NCBI GenBank assembly: GCA_964404765.1
Contig: CAYOLL010000098.1
Span: 1 to 22,864 of the forward strand
DNA: 22,864 bases
Origin: CAYOLL01 sp964404765 [NCBI: uncultured Gemmatimonadota bacterium]
GTDB taxonomy: Bacteria > 4572-55
Direction: 5' to 3'
The notes under the pieces were generated by a model that saw only the letters and a program-made list of their open reading frames with translations, was not told the origin of the DNA and did not search any database. A program made the position numbers and the translations under genes. Positions 1 through 6,334 of the stretch are shown here, one piece after another; the stretch's first letter is position 1, and every line of letters starts with the position of its first letter.

Positions 1-64
1 CCGATGGGGCTAAAAGCTGCGTCGCAACCGGATTTATTTTGGAAAGATGTCTATTCTCTTTCAT
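1..64 (-). CDS. 5' end of an unidentified gene (partial, runs off the window)
   Basis: An ATG at 64-62 on the minus strand opens a frame that stays open to the window edge: M-K-E-N-R-H-L-S-K-I-N-P-V-A-T-Q-L-L-A-P-S. A GAGAGG Shine-Dalgarno-like sequence lies 5 bases upstream. It begins about 30 bases after the cyclase stop codon, so it may be the next gene of the same transcription unit. Twenty-one residues are too few to assign a family. The start is supported only by the ribosome-binding site and the open frame, so it could be chance. Confidence 0.45.
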   Translation of the reverse strand, partial: MKENRHLSKINPVATQLLAPS

Positions 65-93
65 AAGAACCTCTCATTCCTCATTCATCATTC

Positions 94-3000
94 TTAATTT
101 TTAATTCCTAATTCCTCAAAGATTTTCTCAATCTTCCTCACCTCCCCTTGCATCCCGCCAGCGACAGCCTTCTCTTTAGCCTGCCGGAGATGGGACAGCC
201 CGGCCTGCGGCTGACCGGTTTGATACAGATAGCGGCCATACTCATACAAGGCCGGGACTAATGTGGGCAGATAGTTTTTTGCCCCGGCGGTTTCGATGGC
301 CTTTTCAAAATAGGCTGCGGGTGTTTCGGGCAGACCGGTCAGGGCGGTGATCTCATCCAGGAAAGCCCTAACAGGTTTTGGAAACCTGTTAGGTCTGGCG
401 AGAACGAGGGCGATGGCCAGATGCGTTTTCCCATGCCCCACATCCGTGCCGATTTCCCGGATATGTTGCAGGTAGCGCAGGGCGGTGGCCAGCGCTTTTT
501 CATCATCTTTGAGCCAAAAATAAACATGGGCCAGAGAGGATAACGAATTTCCTATATCTCCTTTAGCGCCTGTTTCAATTTGGATGGCCAGCGCTTTATG
601 CAAATACTCCAGTGCCCGGCCATATTCGCTTTTATCCCAATACACCATCCCGATGTTATTGTATAACGTCGCAGTAGACAAGTGTTTCTCGCCCAGCAGT
701 TCCCGCCGGATGACCAAGGATTTTTGATAATATTCCAGCGCCCGGTCATCCTCGCCTTTATTAACGTACAACACATTCCCGATGCCTAGGTATGACGACG
801 CTGTATCCGGGTGCTTCTCGCCCAGCAGTTCCAATTGGATGGCTAAGGCTTTTTGATAATAATCCAGCGCCCGGTCATACTCGCGTTTATTGCTATACAC
901 ATTCCCGATATTATTGTATGACAACGCCGTATCCGGGTGTTTCTCGCCCAGCAGTTCCAGCTTGATGGCTAAGGCTTTTTGATAATAATCCAGCGCCCGG
1001 TCATACTCGCGTTTATTGCTATACACATTCCCGATATTATTGTATGACGCCGCCGTATCCGGGTGCTTCTCGCCCAGCAGTTCCAGTCGGATGGCTGAGG
1101 CTTTTTGATAATAGCTCAGCGCCCTGTCATAATCGCCTTTATTATAATACACAGTCCCAATGTTATGGTATGATTTCGCCGTATCCGGGTGTTTCTCGCC
1201 CAGCAGTTCCAATTGGATGGCTAAGGCTTTTTGATGATAGTCCAGCGACCGGTCAGACTCACCTTTGTTCCGATACACCATCCCGATGTTATGGTATGAC
1301 CCCGCCGTATCCGGGTGCTTCTCGCCCAGCAGTTCCTGTCGGATGGCCAGGGCTTTTTGATACGCGTCCAGAGCCCGGTCATATTTGGCCTGCAATTCAC
1401 AAATTTTACCCGCTTTGGCGTAAGCATTCGCCGTCTCGGTATGTTTCTCGCCGTGTAATTGGAGGCACAGCTTCAGCGCCGCCGTCACATATTGATCAGC
1501 CAGAAGCAGGGCGTATTTGTCCTGCGCCGCCTGTCCGGCCTTGTCGTAAAAGGCTTTGGCCGGTTCCAAGCGCTCGGCCTTTTCATAATGCAGGGCAATA
1601 TCGGCGTAGTAGGCCGGGTCGTCGGGGTTCAACTGCTCAATCGTCTCGGCAATCAGGCCGTGCAATTGCCGCAGCCGGGCTTTGAGCTGCATCCCGTAGG
1701 CGGCGTCGCGCAGCAGCACGTGGGTAAAGGCGTATCGAATCTCCTGCACGGCTGACCAAATCTGGTCTTGCGCCGCCATCTCCAAATCAGGATAAAATTG
1801 GGCCATGGGAAAGGCAGGGTCCAATTGATGGATGACCGTCATCAGAAAAACCGACTCAAACTCGCGCCCAATCACCGCGGCCGTCTTGATCAACTCCTTC
1901 AAGCGCGGCTGCAAGCGATCCAGCCGGGCCATCAACAAATCGGTCAACGTGGCGGGTAGGCCGATCTCCGCCAGCGTTGGGGGCAAATGGTAAACGCCGT
2001 TGTCTAAGAGCAGCAAGCCTTGTTCTTTTAGATAATGGGCATACTGTCCGGCAAAGAAGGGGTTGTGCCCGCTCTTGTCGGCAATAAATCGGACCGTCTC
2101 CGGCGCAATCTCCGCGTGCAATTGATCCGCCATCACCGTCGCCAACGAATCATCGGGTAGGCCGCCCAACTCAATCGTGTGACAGGTTACGTCTTTGTCC
2201 ATCGGCAGCGCGGGTTTTGAACCGTCATCACGGTAGCGGCTCGTCACTAAAATCAGGATCGGATAACCGAATCGCTTCCCCCTTTGAAGGAGGGATTTAT
2301 CTGGCGCAGGACTTGCATTGTCATCCTCCTGGCCCCCTTCAAAGAGGGAATTTATAGCACGGGTCAAGCGGGTAAATAATTTGGGCGTGTCCGGGTCTAA
2401 CCACTGCAAATCTTCCAACAGAATAATAATTGGCTGGAGGCGGCTCAGGGCTTGAAACAGCGTTTTCAGCGCGGAAATCGTATTTTCGTAACGGTCTTTC
2501 GGGTCGAGGCGGGCATACAAGGAATTGTCCCACTGATGCTCCAGCAGCGCGCCGATGGTGGAGCGGGTGCGCTGGAGTTCAAGCCGTTCTGCACTGGCAA
2601 TATCGATTGGGTTTAATGACGTTATCAATTGACCATATTTTTTCTCAAAACGGGCTTTGTTTTCAGCAGGACTCAACTGCGGCTCCTGATCAAAATAATC
2701 CTTCAAAAAATAGATGATAGGATTGAAACTTTTCTGCAAAATACTGTCGGTATGCAGCCGCAAAATGGCGCAGCGGTGGCGCAGTTGTTCGGTCGCCTCG
2801 TGAACGAGTCGCGACTTGCCCCCGCCCGGCGCGCCGTAGATATAGACGATCCCGGCAAATTTAGACCCTAAGGGTTTCTGAAAACTCTTAGGGTCTTCGC
2901 CAAAAATTGGCTGCGCCCACGCCAGCAACTGCTCGACCTCCGCCTCCCGCCCGACAAATTGCCCGTGATAGAGCGAGGCGACCTGCGCTTTGGCCGCCAG

Positions 3001-4332
3001 CAGCGTATAAGTCGCCACCGGGTCGGCGATGCCCTTGTATTTTATCGCGTCGATATAATTAATCTCGTAGGCGTGTCCAGCGTCGTGCCGAACCCGCTCG
3101 GTCACATAAATATCCCCCCACGCCGCCTTCATCATCAGCCGCACCGCCAGATTGACCGTCGCGCCCATCGGCGAATATTGGCAGCGCTGCCGCCCGCCGA
3201 TGATTCCGGCAAAGGTCAAGCCGTAAGTGATGCCCGCCCGCCATTTTAGATTTTCCAAATCTTTAAGATTTGGAAAATCTCTTCTTACCGCCGAAATAAA
3301 ATCCAGCGCCCGCTCCATATTCTTCTCAAAAGCCACCGGCGCGCCGAAGAAGACAATCGCCACGCCGCCCTTATCGCCAAAATCAAATTCTTTGAGATAG
3401 CCGCCGAAGCGGCTCTGGTTTTGGATCAGAATGGAGGCGAAGCGATTCAGTTCGTCGTGGTTGGCCACGCCCTCAAAGGAAATGAAAATGGAGACGACGT
3501 TGCGGAACTCGCCATGACCTTTAAAGTCCGCCACTGCGTCGGGCAGGAAGCGGCGGACGATGGCGCTCCGCAGGCGGGATTTAGAAATGACATTTCTTGG
3601 AGAAATGTCATTTCTGGCGGTTTTGGGAATAGAAAGCAGGTGATAAAAGCCGTCGGCAACCGGAGTGCAAAGCGTTAGCTTTGCCTTAGCCGATAAAGCC
3701 CCAAAGCTATCGCTTTGGACTCCGAGCGTGTCGTCAAAAATAATCTGCCCTTTTTCGGCGTGATGCTCGGCGTGGGCGCAGCCGTCAATGGCCGCGCCGC
3801 GGAAGTAGAAGGCCGCGCCGTCTCCAATCAATTGCCGGGGGTTTAAACCCCCGGCAATTGATTGGCCCACAATGCCCCATTCCACCCGGCCAAAGGACGC
3901 GCCGACCTTGACGGCCAGCGCAAAATCGCCGGCCTTTGTCTTTTGCAAGCCTTGTTGTTTGAAGATGGTTTGGATGCGGCGGGCACAGGTCAAAGCGTTG
4001 TAGCACAGATTAGCAATCAGTGCCTTTTGTTCGCCGAGTTTGCACAGATTGCTAATCTGTGCTACAGGCTGCGGAAAGATGGCCGTGAACGCATCCCCGG
4101 CAAACAGGGTGATGAATCCGCCGCGATTATAGACGGCATCCACCATCGGCTGAAACACGCGGTTGAGGATGCCGGACAGGATTTCCGCGCCCTCGTCGCC
4201 AAAGGCCATCAGCGCTTCGGTCATGGGCGTAAAGCCGGAAATGTCCACAAAGAGCGTGGCGGCCTCGAGCTGGCCGGTCAATGTTCCGGCGAGATAGTTG
4301 TCGTGGATAAAACGAGGGATCAGGTTTTTCAT
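94..4332 (-). CDS. Soluble-adenylyl-cyclase-like protein: two cyclase domains, P-loop ATPase, TPR array
   Basis: This 1412-residue cytoplasmic signalling protein has the domain order of soluble adenylyl cyclase (ADCY10 type). Cyclase domain 1 spans about residues 22-235, with metal-ligand candidates D30 (FVDISGFT) and D80 (FAGDAF). Cyclase domain 2 spans about 275-445. It lacks the first aspartate (SFEG instead of D-I-x-G-F) but keeps the GATVNLAVRLM motif with N393 and R397. The halves therefore complement each other as in sAC, and one composite active site making cAMP from ATP is likely. An AAA/STAND-type ATPase follows, with Walker A GAPGGGKS (500-507) and Walker B ILLEDLQWLD (637-645). 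About seven kinesin-light-chain-type TPRs of 42 residues occupy roughly 980-1280. The ATG at 4332 has GGAG 10 bases upstream. Several palindromic repeats are inserted in frame (listed separately), making the protein longer than its domains require. No membrane segment is seen. The link to copper is unknown. Confidence 0.9.
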   Translation of the reverse strand: MKNLIPRFIHDNYLAGTLTGQLEAATLFVDISGFTPMTEALMAFGDEGAEILSGILNRVFQPMVDAVYNRGGFITLFAGDAFTAIFPQPVAQISNLCKLGEQKALIANLCYNALTCARRIQTIFKQQGLQKTKAGDFALAVKVGASFGRVEWGIVGQSIAGGLNPRQLIGDGAAFYFRGAAIDGCAHAEHHAEKGQIIFDDTLGVQSDSFGALSAKAKLTLCTPVADGFYHLLSIPKTARNDISPRNVISKSRLRSAIVRRFLPDAVADFKGHGEFRNVVSIFISFEGVANHDELNRFASILIQNQSRFGGYLKEFDFGDKGGVAIVFFGAPVAFEKNMERALDFISAVRRDFPNLKDLENLKWRAGITYGLTFAGIIGGRQRCQYSPMGATVNLAVRLMMKAAWGDIYVTERVRHDAGHAYEINYIDAIKYKGIADPVATYTLLAAKAQVASLYHGQFVGREAEVEQLLAWAQPIFGEDPKSFQKPLGSKFAGIVYIYGAPGGGKSRLVHEATEQLRHRCAILRLHTDSILQKSFNPIIYFLKDYFDQEPQLSPAENKARFEKKYGQLITSLNPIDIASAERLELQRTRSTIGALLEHQWDNSLYARLDPKDRYENTISALKTLFQALSRLQPIIILLEDLQWLDPDTPKLFTRLTRAINSLFEGGQEDDNASPAPDKSLLQRGKRFGYPILILVTSRYRDDGSKPALPMDKDVTCHTIELGGLPDDSLATVMADQLHAEIAPETVRFIADKSGHNPFFAGQYAHYLKEQGLLLLDNGVYHLPPTLAEIGLPATLTDLLMARLDRLQPRLKELIKTAAVIGREFESVFLMTVIHQLDPAFPMAQFYPDLEMAAQDQIWSAVQEIRYAFTHVLLRDAAYGMQLKARLRQLHGLIAETIEQLNPDDPAYYADIALHYEKAERLEPAKAFYDKAGQAAQDKYALLLADQYVTAALKLCLQLHGEKHTETANAYAKAGKICELQAKYDRALDAYQKALAIRQELLGEKHPDTAGSYHNIGMVYRNKGESDRSLDYHQKALAIQLELLGEKHPDTAKSYHNIGTVYYNKGDYDRALSYYQKASAIRLELLGEKHPDTAASYNNIGNVYSNKREYDRALDYYQKALAIKLELLGEKHPDTALSYNNIGNVYSNKREYDRALDYYQKALAIQLELLGEKHPDTASSYLGIGNVLYVNKGEDDRALEYYQKSLVIRRELLGEKHLSTATLYNNIGMVYWDKSEYGRALEYLHKALAIQIETGAKGDIGNSLSSLAHVYFWLKDDEKALATALRYLQHIREIGTDVGHGKTHLAIALVLARPNRFPKPVRAFLDEITALTGLPETPAAYFEKAIETAGAKNYLPTLVPALYEYGRYLYQTGQPQAGLSHLRQAKEKAVAGGMQGEVRKIEKIFEELGIKN
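367..393. repeat. In-frame palindrome in cyclase gene (C-terminal part)
   Basis: Perfect inverted repeat: 12-bp arms CCTAACAGGTTT / AAACCTGTTAGG around a 3-base loop. It is read in frame as R-P-N-R-F-P-K-P-V-R near residues 1312-1322, in a linker between TPR-like helices. The 27 bases equal nine codons, so the frame is kept. Confidence 0.85.
590..1460 (-). repeat. 126-bp tandem repeats encoding kinesin-light-chain-type TPRs
   Basis: The protein here repeats a 42-residue unit whose core is LLGEKHPDTA-x-SY-x-NIG-x-VY-x-NK-x-x-YDRALDYYQKALAI. There are about seven units; one near the downstream end has an extra residue (NVLYVNKG). At DNA level 838-922 and 964-1048 are identical over 85 bases with a 126-base offset, showing a recent duplication or gene conversion inside the array. 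Outer boundaries are approximate. Confidence 0.85.
2278..2355. repeat. Pair of 23-bp near-identical repeats flanking an insert in the ATPase domain
   Basis: The 23-bp sequences at 2278-2300 and 2333-2355 (CCCCCTTTGAAGGAGGG and CCCCCTTCAAAGAGGG cores, each partly palindromic, each followed by A/T-rich TTTAT) bracket 32 bases. In frame they encode N-S-L-F-E-G-G and D-K-S-L-L-Q-R-G-K. Together they appear to add about 28 residues between Walker B and the next strand (YPILILVTSRY) of the cyclase's ATPase domain. Confidence 0.65.
2863..2896. repeat. In-frame palindrome, AGACCCTAAGGGT family (cyclase copy)
   Basis: Inverted repeat of about 15-bp arms with one mismatch, starting AGACCCTAAGGG and ending CTTAGGGTCT. 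It is translated as D-P-K-S-F-Q-K-P-L-G-S just before the Walker A strand of the cyclase protein. The same family, in the same frame, occurs in CopA at 20370-20403. Confidence 0.85.
3248..3280. repeat. In-frame palindrome in cyclase domain 2
   Basis: Perfect 14-bp arms AGATTTTCCAAATC / GATTTGGAAAATCT around a 5-base loop; 33 bases, eleven codons. It is read as R-D-F-P-N-L-K-D-L-E-N-L-K (about residues 351-363), between a helix and the strand KWRAGI of the second cyclase domain. Confidence 0.88.
3583..3615. repeat. In-frame palindrome between the two cyclase domains
   Basis: Perfect 15-bp arms AGAAATGACATTTCT / AGAAATGTCATTTCT around TGG; 33 bases, eleven codons. It is read as R-N-D-I-S-P-R-N-V-I-S-K-S at about residues 240-252, in the linker after cyclase domain 1. 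Confidence 0.88.
3661..3724. repeat. In-frame inverted repeat, CCAAAGCTATCGCTTTGG family (cyclase copy)
   Basis: The arms at 3661-3683 (CGGAGTGCAAAGCG...) and 3701-3724 (ending GCTTTGGACTCCG) are inverted copies with two or three differences, separated by about 17 bases. The right arm is identical over 24 bases to 19012-19035 in copA and, like it, is read as G-V-Q-S-D-S-F-G. It lies at the C-terminal edge of cyclase domain 1, about residues 204-225. Confidence 0.88.
3824..3865. repeat. Perfect 42-bp palindrome inside cyclase domain 1
   Basis: Both halves are exact reverse complements (21 bp each) meeting at a central TTTAAA; the arm begins CCAATCAATTGCCGGGGG. Forty-two bases equal fourteen codons, read as Q-S-I-A-G-G-L-N-P-R-Q-L-I-G, directly after the WGIVG strand of the first cyclase domain. 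It is the longest uninterrupted palindrome I found in the window. Confidence 0.92.
4000..4065. repeat. In-frame inverted repeat with 19-bp perfect arms in cyclase domain 1
   Basis: The left arm GTAGCACAGATTAGCAATC (4000-4018) and right arm GATTGCTAATCTGTGCTAC (4047-4065) are exact inverted copies around 28 bases. A smaller palindrome is nested in the right side (4042-4062). It is translated in frame as A-Q-I-S-N-L-C ... A-L-I-A-N-L-C-Y-N-A near residues 91-116, between strand and helix of the first cyclase domain. Confidence 0.88.
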
Positions 4333-4359
4333 TGATGATGAACTCCGCGTGGTCAGATG

Positions 4360-5112
4360 TTAGTTTTGCGAAGGTTTTTCCTTCAGTTTCATCCCGCACT
4401 TGGGGCAGTCGCCGGGCTTGTCAGAAATGACTTCCGGGTCCATCGAACAGGTATAGACTTTCTTGCCCGTCTGTCGCAGTTCATTTTCCAATTGCTCAGG
4501 CGATTTCGCGGAGTCTGATTTCGCAGAGGTCATTTTCGCCATATCGTGCCCGGCGTGATCGGCGGCAGCCTTTGGCTTTTCCCCGACTTTTTCAATCAGT
4601 TTCATGCCGCATTTGGGACAGTCACCGGGCTGGTCGGAAATGACCTCCGGGTCCATCGAACAGGTATAGACTTTCTTGCCCGCCTGGCGCAGCTCTTTCT
4701 CTTTCTGCGCGGCCTGCTTCAGTTCATCCGATTCCGTTGTGCTGGCCGGATGATCGGCGTGTTCCGCTACCGGGCTTGTGACTTCAGCCGCTTCCGCACC
4801 TTCGTGGTGATGGCTCAACTGGCTCATGCTGGCCTGAAGGTTGCTTTCCGAGTCAATCAGAAAGTGCGATGAAGTCACCAACTTTTCGCCTTCCTGCAAG
4901 CCGGCAGTGATCTCCACAAAACCTTCGGAACGCAGCCCCAGTGTGACTTCGCGCGATTCAAAATAGCCGCCGCCCAAGGCCACGACCGCGTTGAATTTGT
5001 CGCCGGATTGGATGATGGCCTGCTCCGGGACGACAATACCGTTCAGGGTGATGCGCGATTTAATCTTAACGTTGGCAAACATATCCGGCTTCAAGTGACT
5101 GTGATGATCCAT
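4360..5112 (-). pseudogene. Second CusB-like adaptor, C-terminal part with two heavy-metal-binding modules
   Basis: This frame encodes the end of an RND periplasmic adaptor: the LKPDMFANVKI beta-barrel strand, the membrane-proximal domain, then a His-rich linker (HHHEGAEAAE). Two almost identical heavy-metal-binding modules follow, YTCSMDPEVISD-x-PGDCPKCGMKL, at residues 149-172 and 220-243. It is in the same frame as 5149-5562, separated only by an amber codon at 5149-5151, and matches the part of CusB after the conserved TRT-x-KVR strand, so both pieces are one broken gene. The ATG at 5112 lies inside a beta strand and has no convincing ribosome-binding site, so it is probably not a true start. 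A functional role as a small secreted copper binder is unlikely, because no signal peptide remains. It ends 27 bases before the cyclase start. Confidence 0.75.
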
Positions 5113-5148
5113 ATTCTTGACTTCGATGCGGACTTTGGCCGTGCGCGT

Positions 5149-5562
5149 CTAGCCGTCTAAGTGGGAATCTATATACGTAATTTTACCGTTGAAGACGCGA
5201 TCCGGCAGATAGGACAGCGTAATCTCCGCGTCATCACCCAGCTTGACCCAGGGCAATTCATACTCATACACATCGGCATAAACCCAAATGTTCGACAAAT
5301 TGGAAATTTTGTACAGCGTCATGCCCGGCATGATGGACGTGCCTTTAAGAACCATTTTGTCAATGACATAGCCCGATGCGGGCGAGTAAACGGTCATAAT
5401 CTTATTCGGCTTGCCGCGTTGCTCCAGAGCCTTGATTTCCGCGTCGGAAATGTCCCAATAAGACAGCCGGCGCTTGACGCTGGCCAGCATGTCGTCCCCG
5501 CTACCGACAGTTGAGCTTTGTTGATATTTCAGCGCCGTCAGGTATTCTTCCTGGGCGGTCAC
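5149..5562 (-). pseudogene. Second CusB-like adaptor, middle part (N-terminus lost, ends in TAG)
   Basis: The 137 codons correspond to the hairpin and barrel-sandwich region of a CusB-family adaptor: VTAQEEYLTALKY, then PASGYVIDKMVLKGTSIMPGMTLYKISNLSNIWVYADVYEYELPWV, then the barrel up to ITYIDSHLDG. Compared with the intact CusB at 10662-12653 it starts at about residue 168, so the signal/anchor and first 160 or so residues are missing. The open frame can be followed upstream only to a stop in the end of the TolC-like fragment. It terminates at TAG where intact CusB continues TRTIKVR, and the same frame continues beyond the stop. Deletion plus nonsense mutation is the simplest reading; a sequencing error at one base would explain the stop but not the missing N-terminus. 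Confidence 0.75.
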
Positions 5563-5596
5563 AGCATCAGAATCAAAATGATTTTTGCCGACTTCA

Positions 5597-5806
5597 CTAT
5601 TGCCCGCCTTCTTTGTTTAAGGAAAGATTGTCCAAATCCGTTCCAACCGCCAACTCCAAATCCGCTCGCGCCGTCATCAGCTTCATCACGGCCATGTGGT
5701 AGTCCAGCCGGGCCATCAGCAACATGCGATAGGCGTCCAGCAGCATTAAAAATTCCGTTTGGTTGGTTTGATAGGCGGCCAGGGTGGTTTGCAGCGTTTG
5801 TTCGGC
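5597..5806 (-). pseudogene. C-terminal fragment of a TolC/CusC-family outer-membrane efflux protein
   Basis: The last 69 residues, starting AEQTLQTTLAAYQTNQTEFL and running through LLDAYRMLLMARLDYHMAVMKLM to a TAG stop, are the final coiled helices of an outer-membrane efflux protein. The family pattern is Y-x-x-x-Q-x-x-F-x-x-L-x-D. It is not a copy of the intact CusC here (13348-14631), whose equivalent reads QQAFIANQVEFMAWIDAQRTLLEF. Everything upstream of about 5807 belongs to an unrelated extracellular domain, so the gene is truncated. It sits directly before the broken CusB, as expected for a former CusC-CusB pair. The junction base is estimated from where the two protein styles change. 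Confidence 0.72.
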
Positions 5807-6118
5807 CTGCAGGTTGATGCCGGCGTTGACATCCACATACAGGCCGAGCGAGTCGCGCGCGTTTATGCGGGTGGACCAGAAGGCGCGGTTGGCCGGCGGA
5901 TTATAGACCCGGCCGCCAAAGCCAAAGCTCCCCAGGCGGAAGGTGGTGAGATCGAGGTCGGCATCCAGCGGCAGGCTGATGCGCACGGTTTGGGCCGCGG
6001 CCGTGGCCAGATTGGGATCGTTCTCGAAGCGGATGGTGTAGGGCAACGGTTGGCTTGCGCCGATCCAGTTTGGCTCGCCGTAACCGGCCCGGGCCGGTGA
6101 TGTCGTTGGGGTCGAAAG
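5807..6118 (-). pseudogene. Frameshifted fragment of a large extracellular repeat-domain protein
   Basis: Two adjoining frames read SFDPNDITGP and then GYGEPNWIGASQPLPYTIRF, ENDPNLATAAAQTVRISLPL, DADLDLTTFRLGSFGFGGRV, ending in DSLGLYVDVNAGINLQ. I recognise this as the C-terminal domain (SFDPNDKxGP...PYTIRFENDP...LDLTTF style, DUF7619-like) of very large secreted proteins in FCB-group and related bacteria. One extra base near 6084 breaks the frame. At about 5807 the frame runs straight into the TolC-family tail. The continuous 150-residue frame from TTG at 6046 is therefore a chimera of two unrelated fragments and unlikely to be functional. Confidence 0.65.
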
Positions 6119-6334
6119 ACAAGCGTGTGAGAAAGCAGATGAGTTCCGATAAAAGTTTGCAGCCTAAATCTACCAAGGCACTTTCTAGCCACGTTTTCCA
6201 AACCACACATTTAAGCCAGCAACCCCCGAAAGCAGGCCCACAAAGAGCAGCTTCTGACACAGAATCTATCAGTGACGCCGATTTGCAGCGCTTGATTGCT
6301 GATCTTGATGAATAAAATATCACTCCACCCCTCC
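6119..6334. other. Non-coding gap; one weak plus-strand ORF
   Basis: Between the extracellular-domain fragment and the cusA stop, nothing continues on the minus strand. On the plus strand an ATG at 6139 opens a 58-codon frame ending at 6315 (starts MSSDKSLQPK, ends SDADLQRLIADLDE). The end looks protein-like, but there is no clear ribosome-binding site, no recognisable family, and it would be the only plus-strand gene. I do not call it a gene. Confidence 0.35.

Noticed and set aside
1044-1685. Plus-strand frame with repeated peptides (PYPGASRPAVPVGW)
   Set aside because: It is the antisense of the TPR array; the apparent protein repeats only mirror the 126-bp DNA repeats.
3824-3865. Transcription terminator
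   Set aside because: The hairpin is in the middle of an intact coding domain and has no U-run on either strand.
367-4065. CRISPR array or attenuators formed by the many palindromes
   Set aside because: Spacing is irregular, the repeat sequences differ and all lie inside a translated frame; no regular spacers and no cas genes.
6139-6315. A 58-residue plus-strand gene
   Set aside because: No ribosome-binding site, no family, opposite direction to every other gene; kept only as a weak note.
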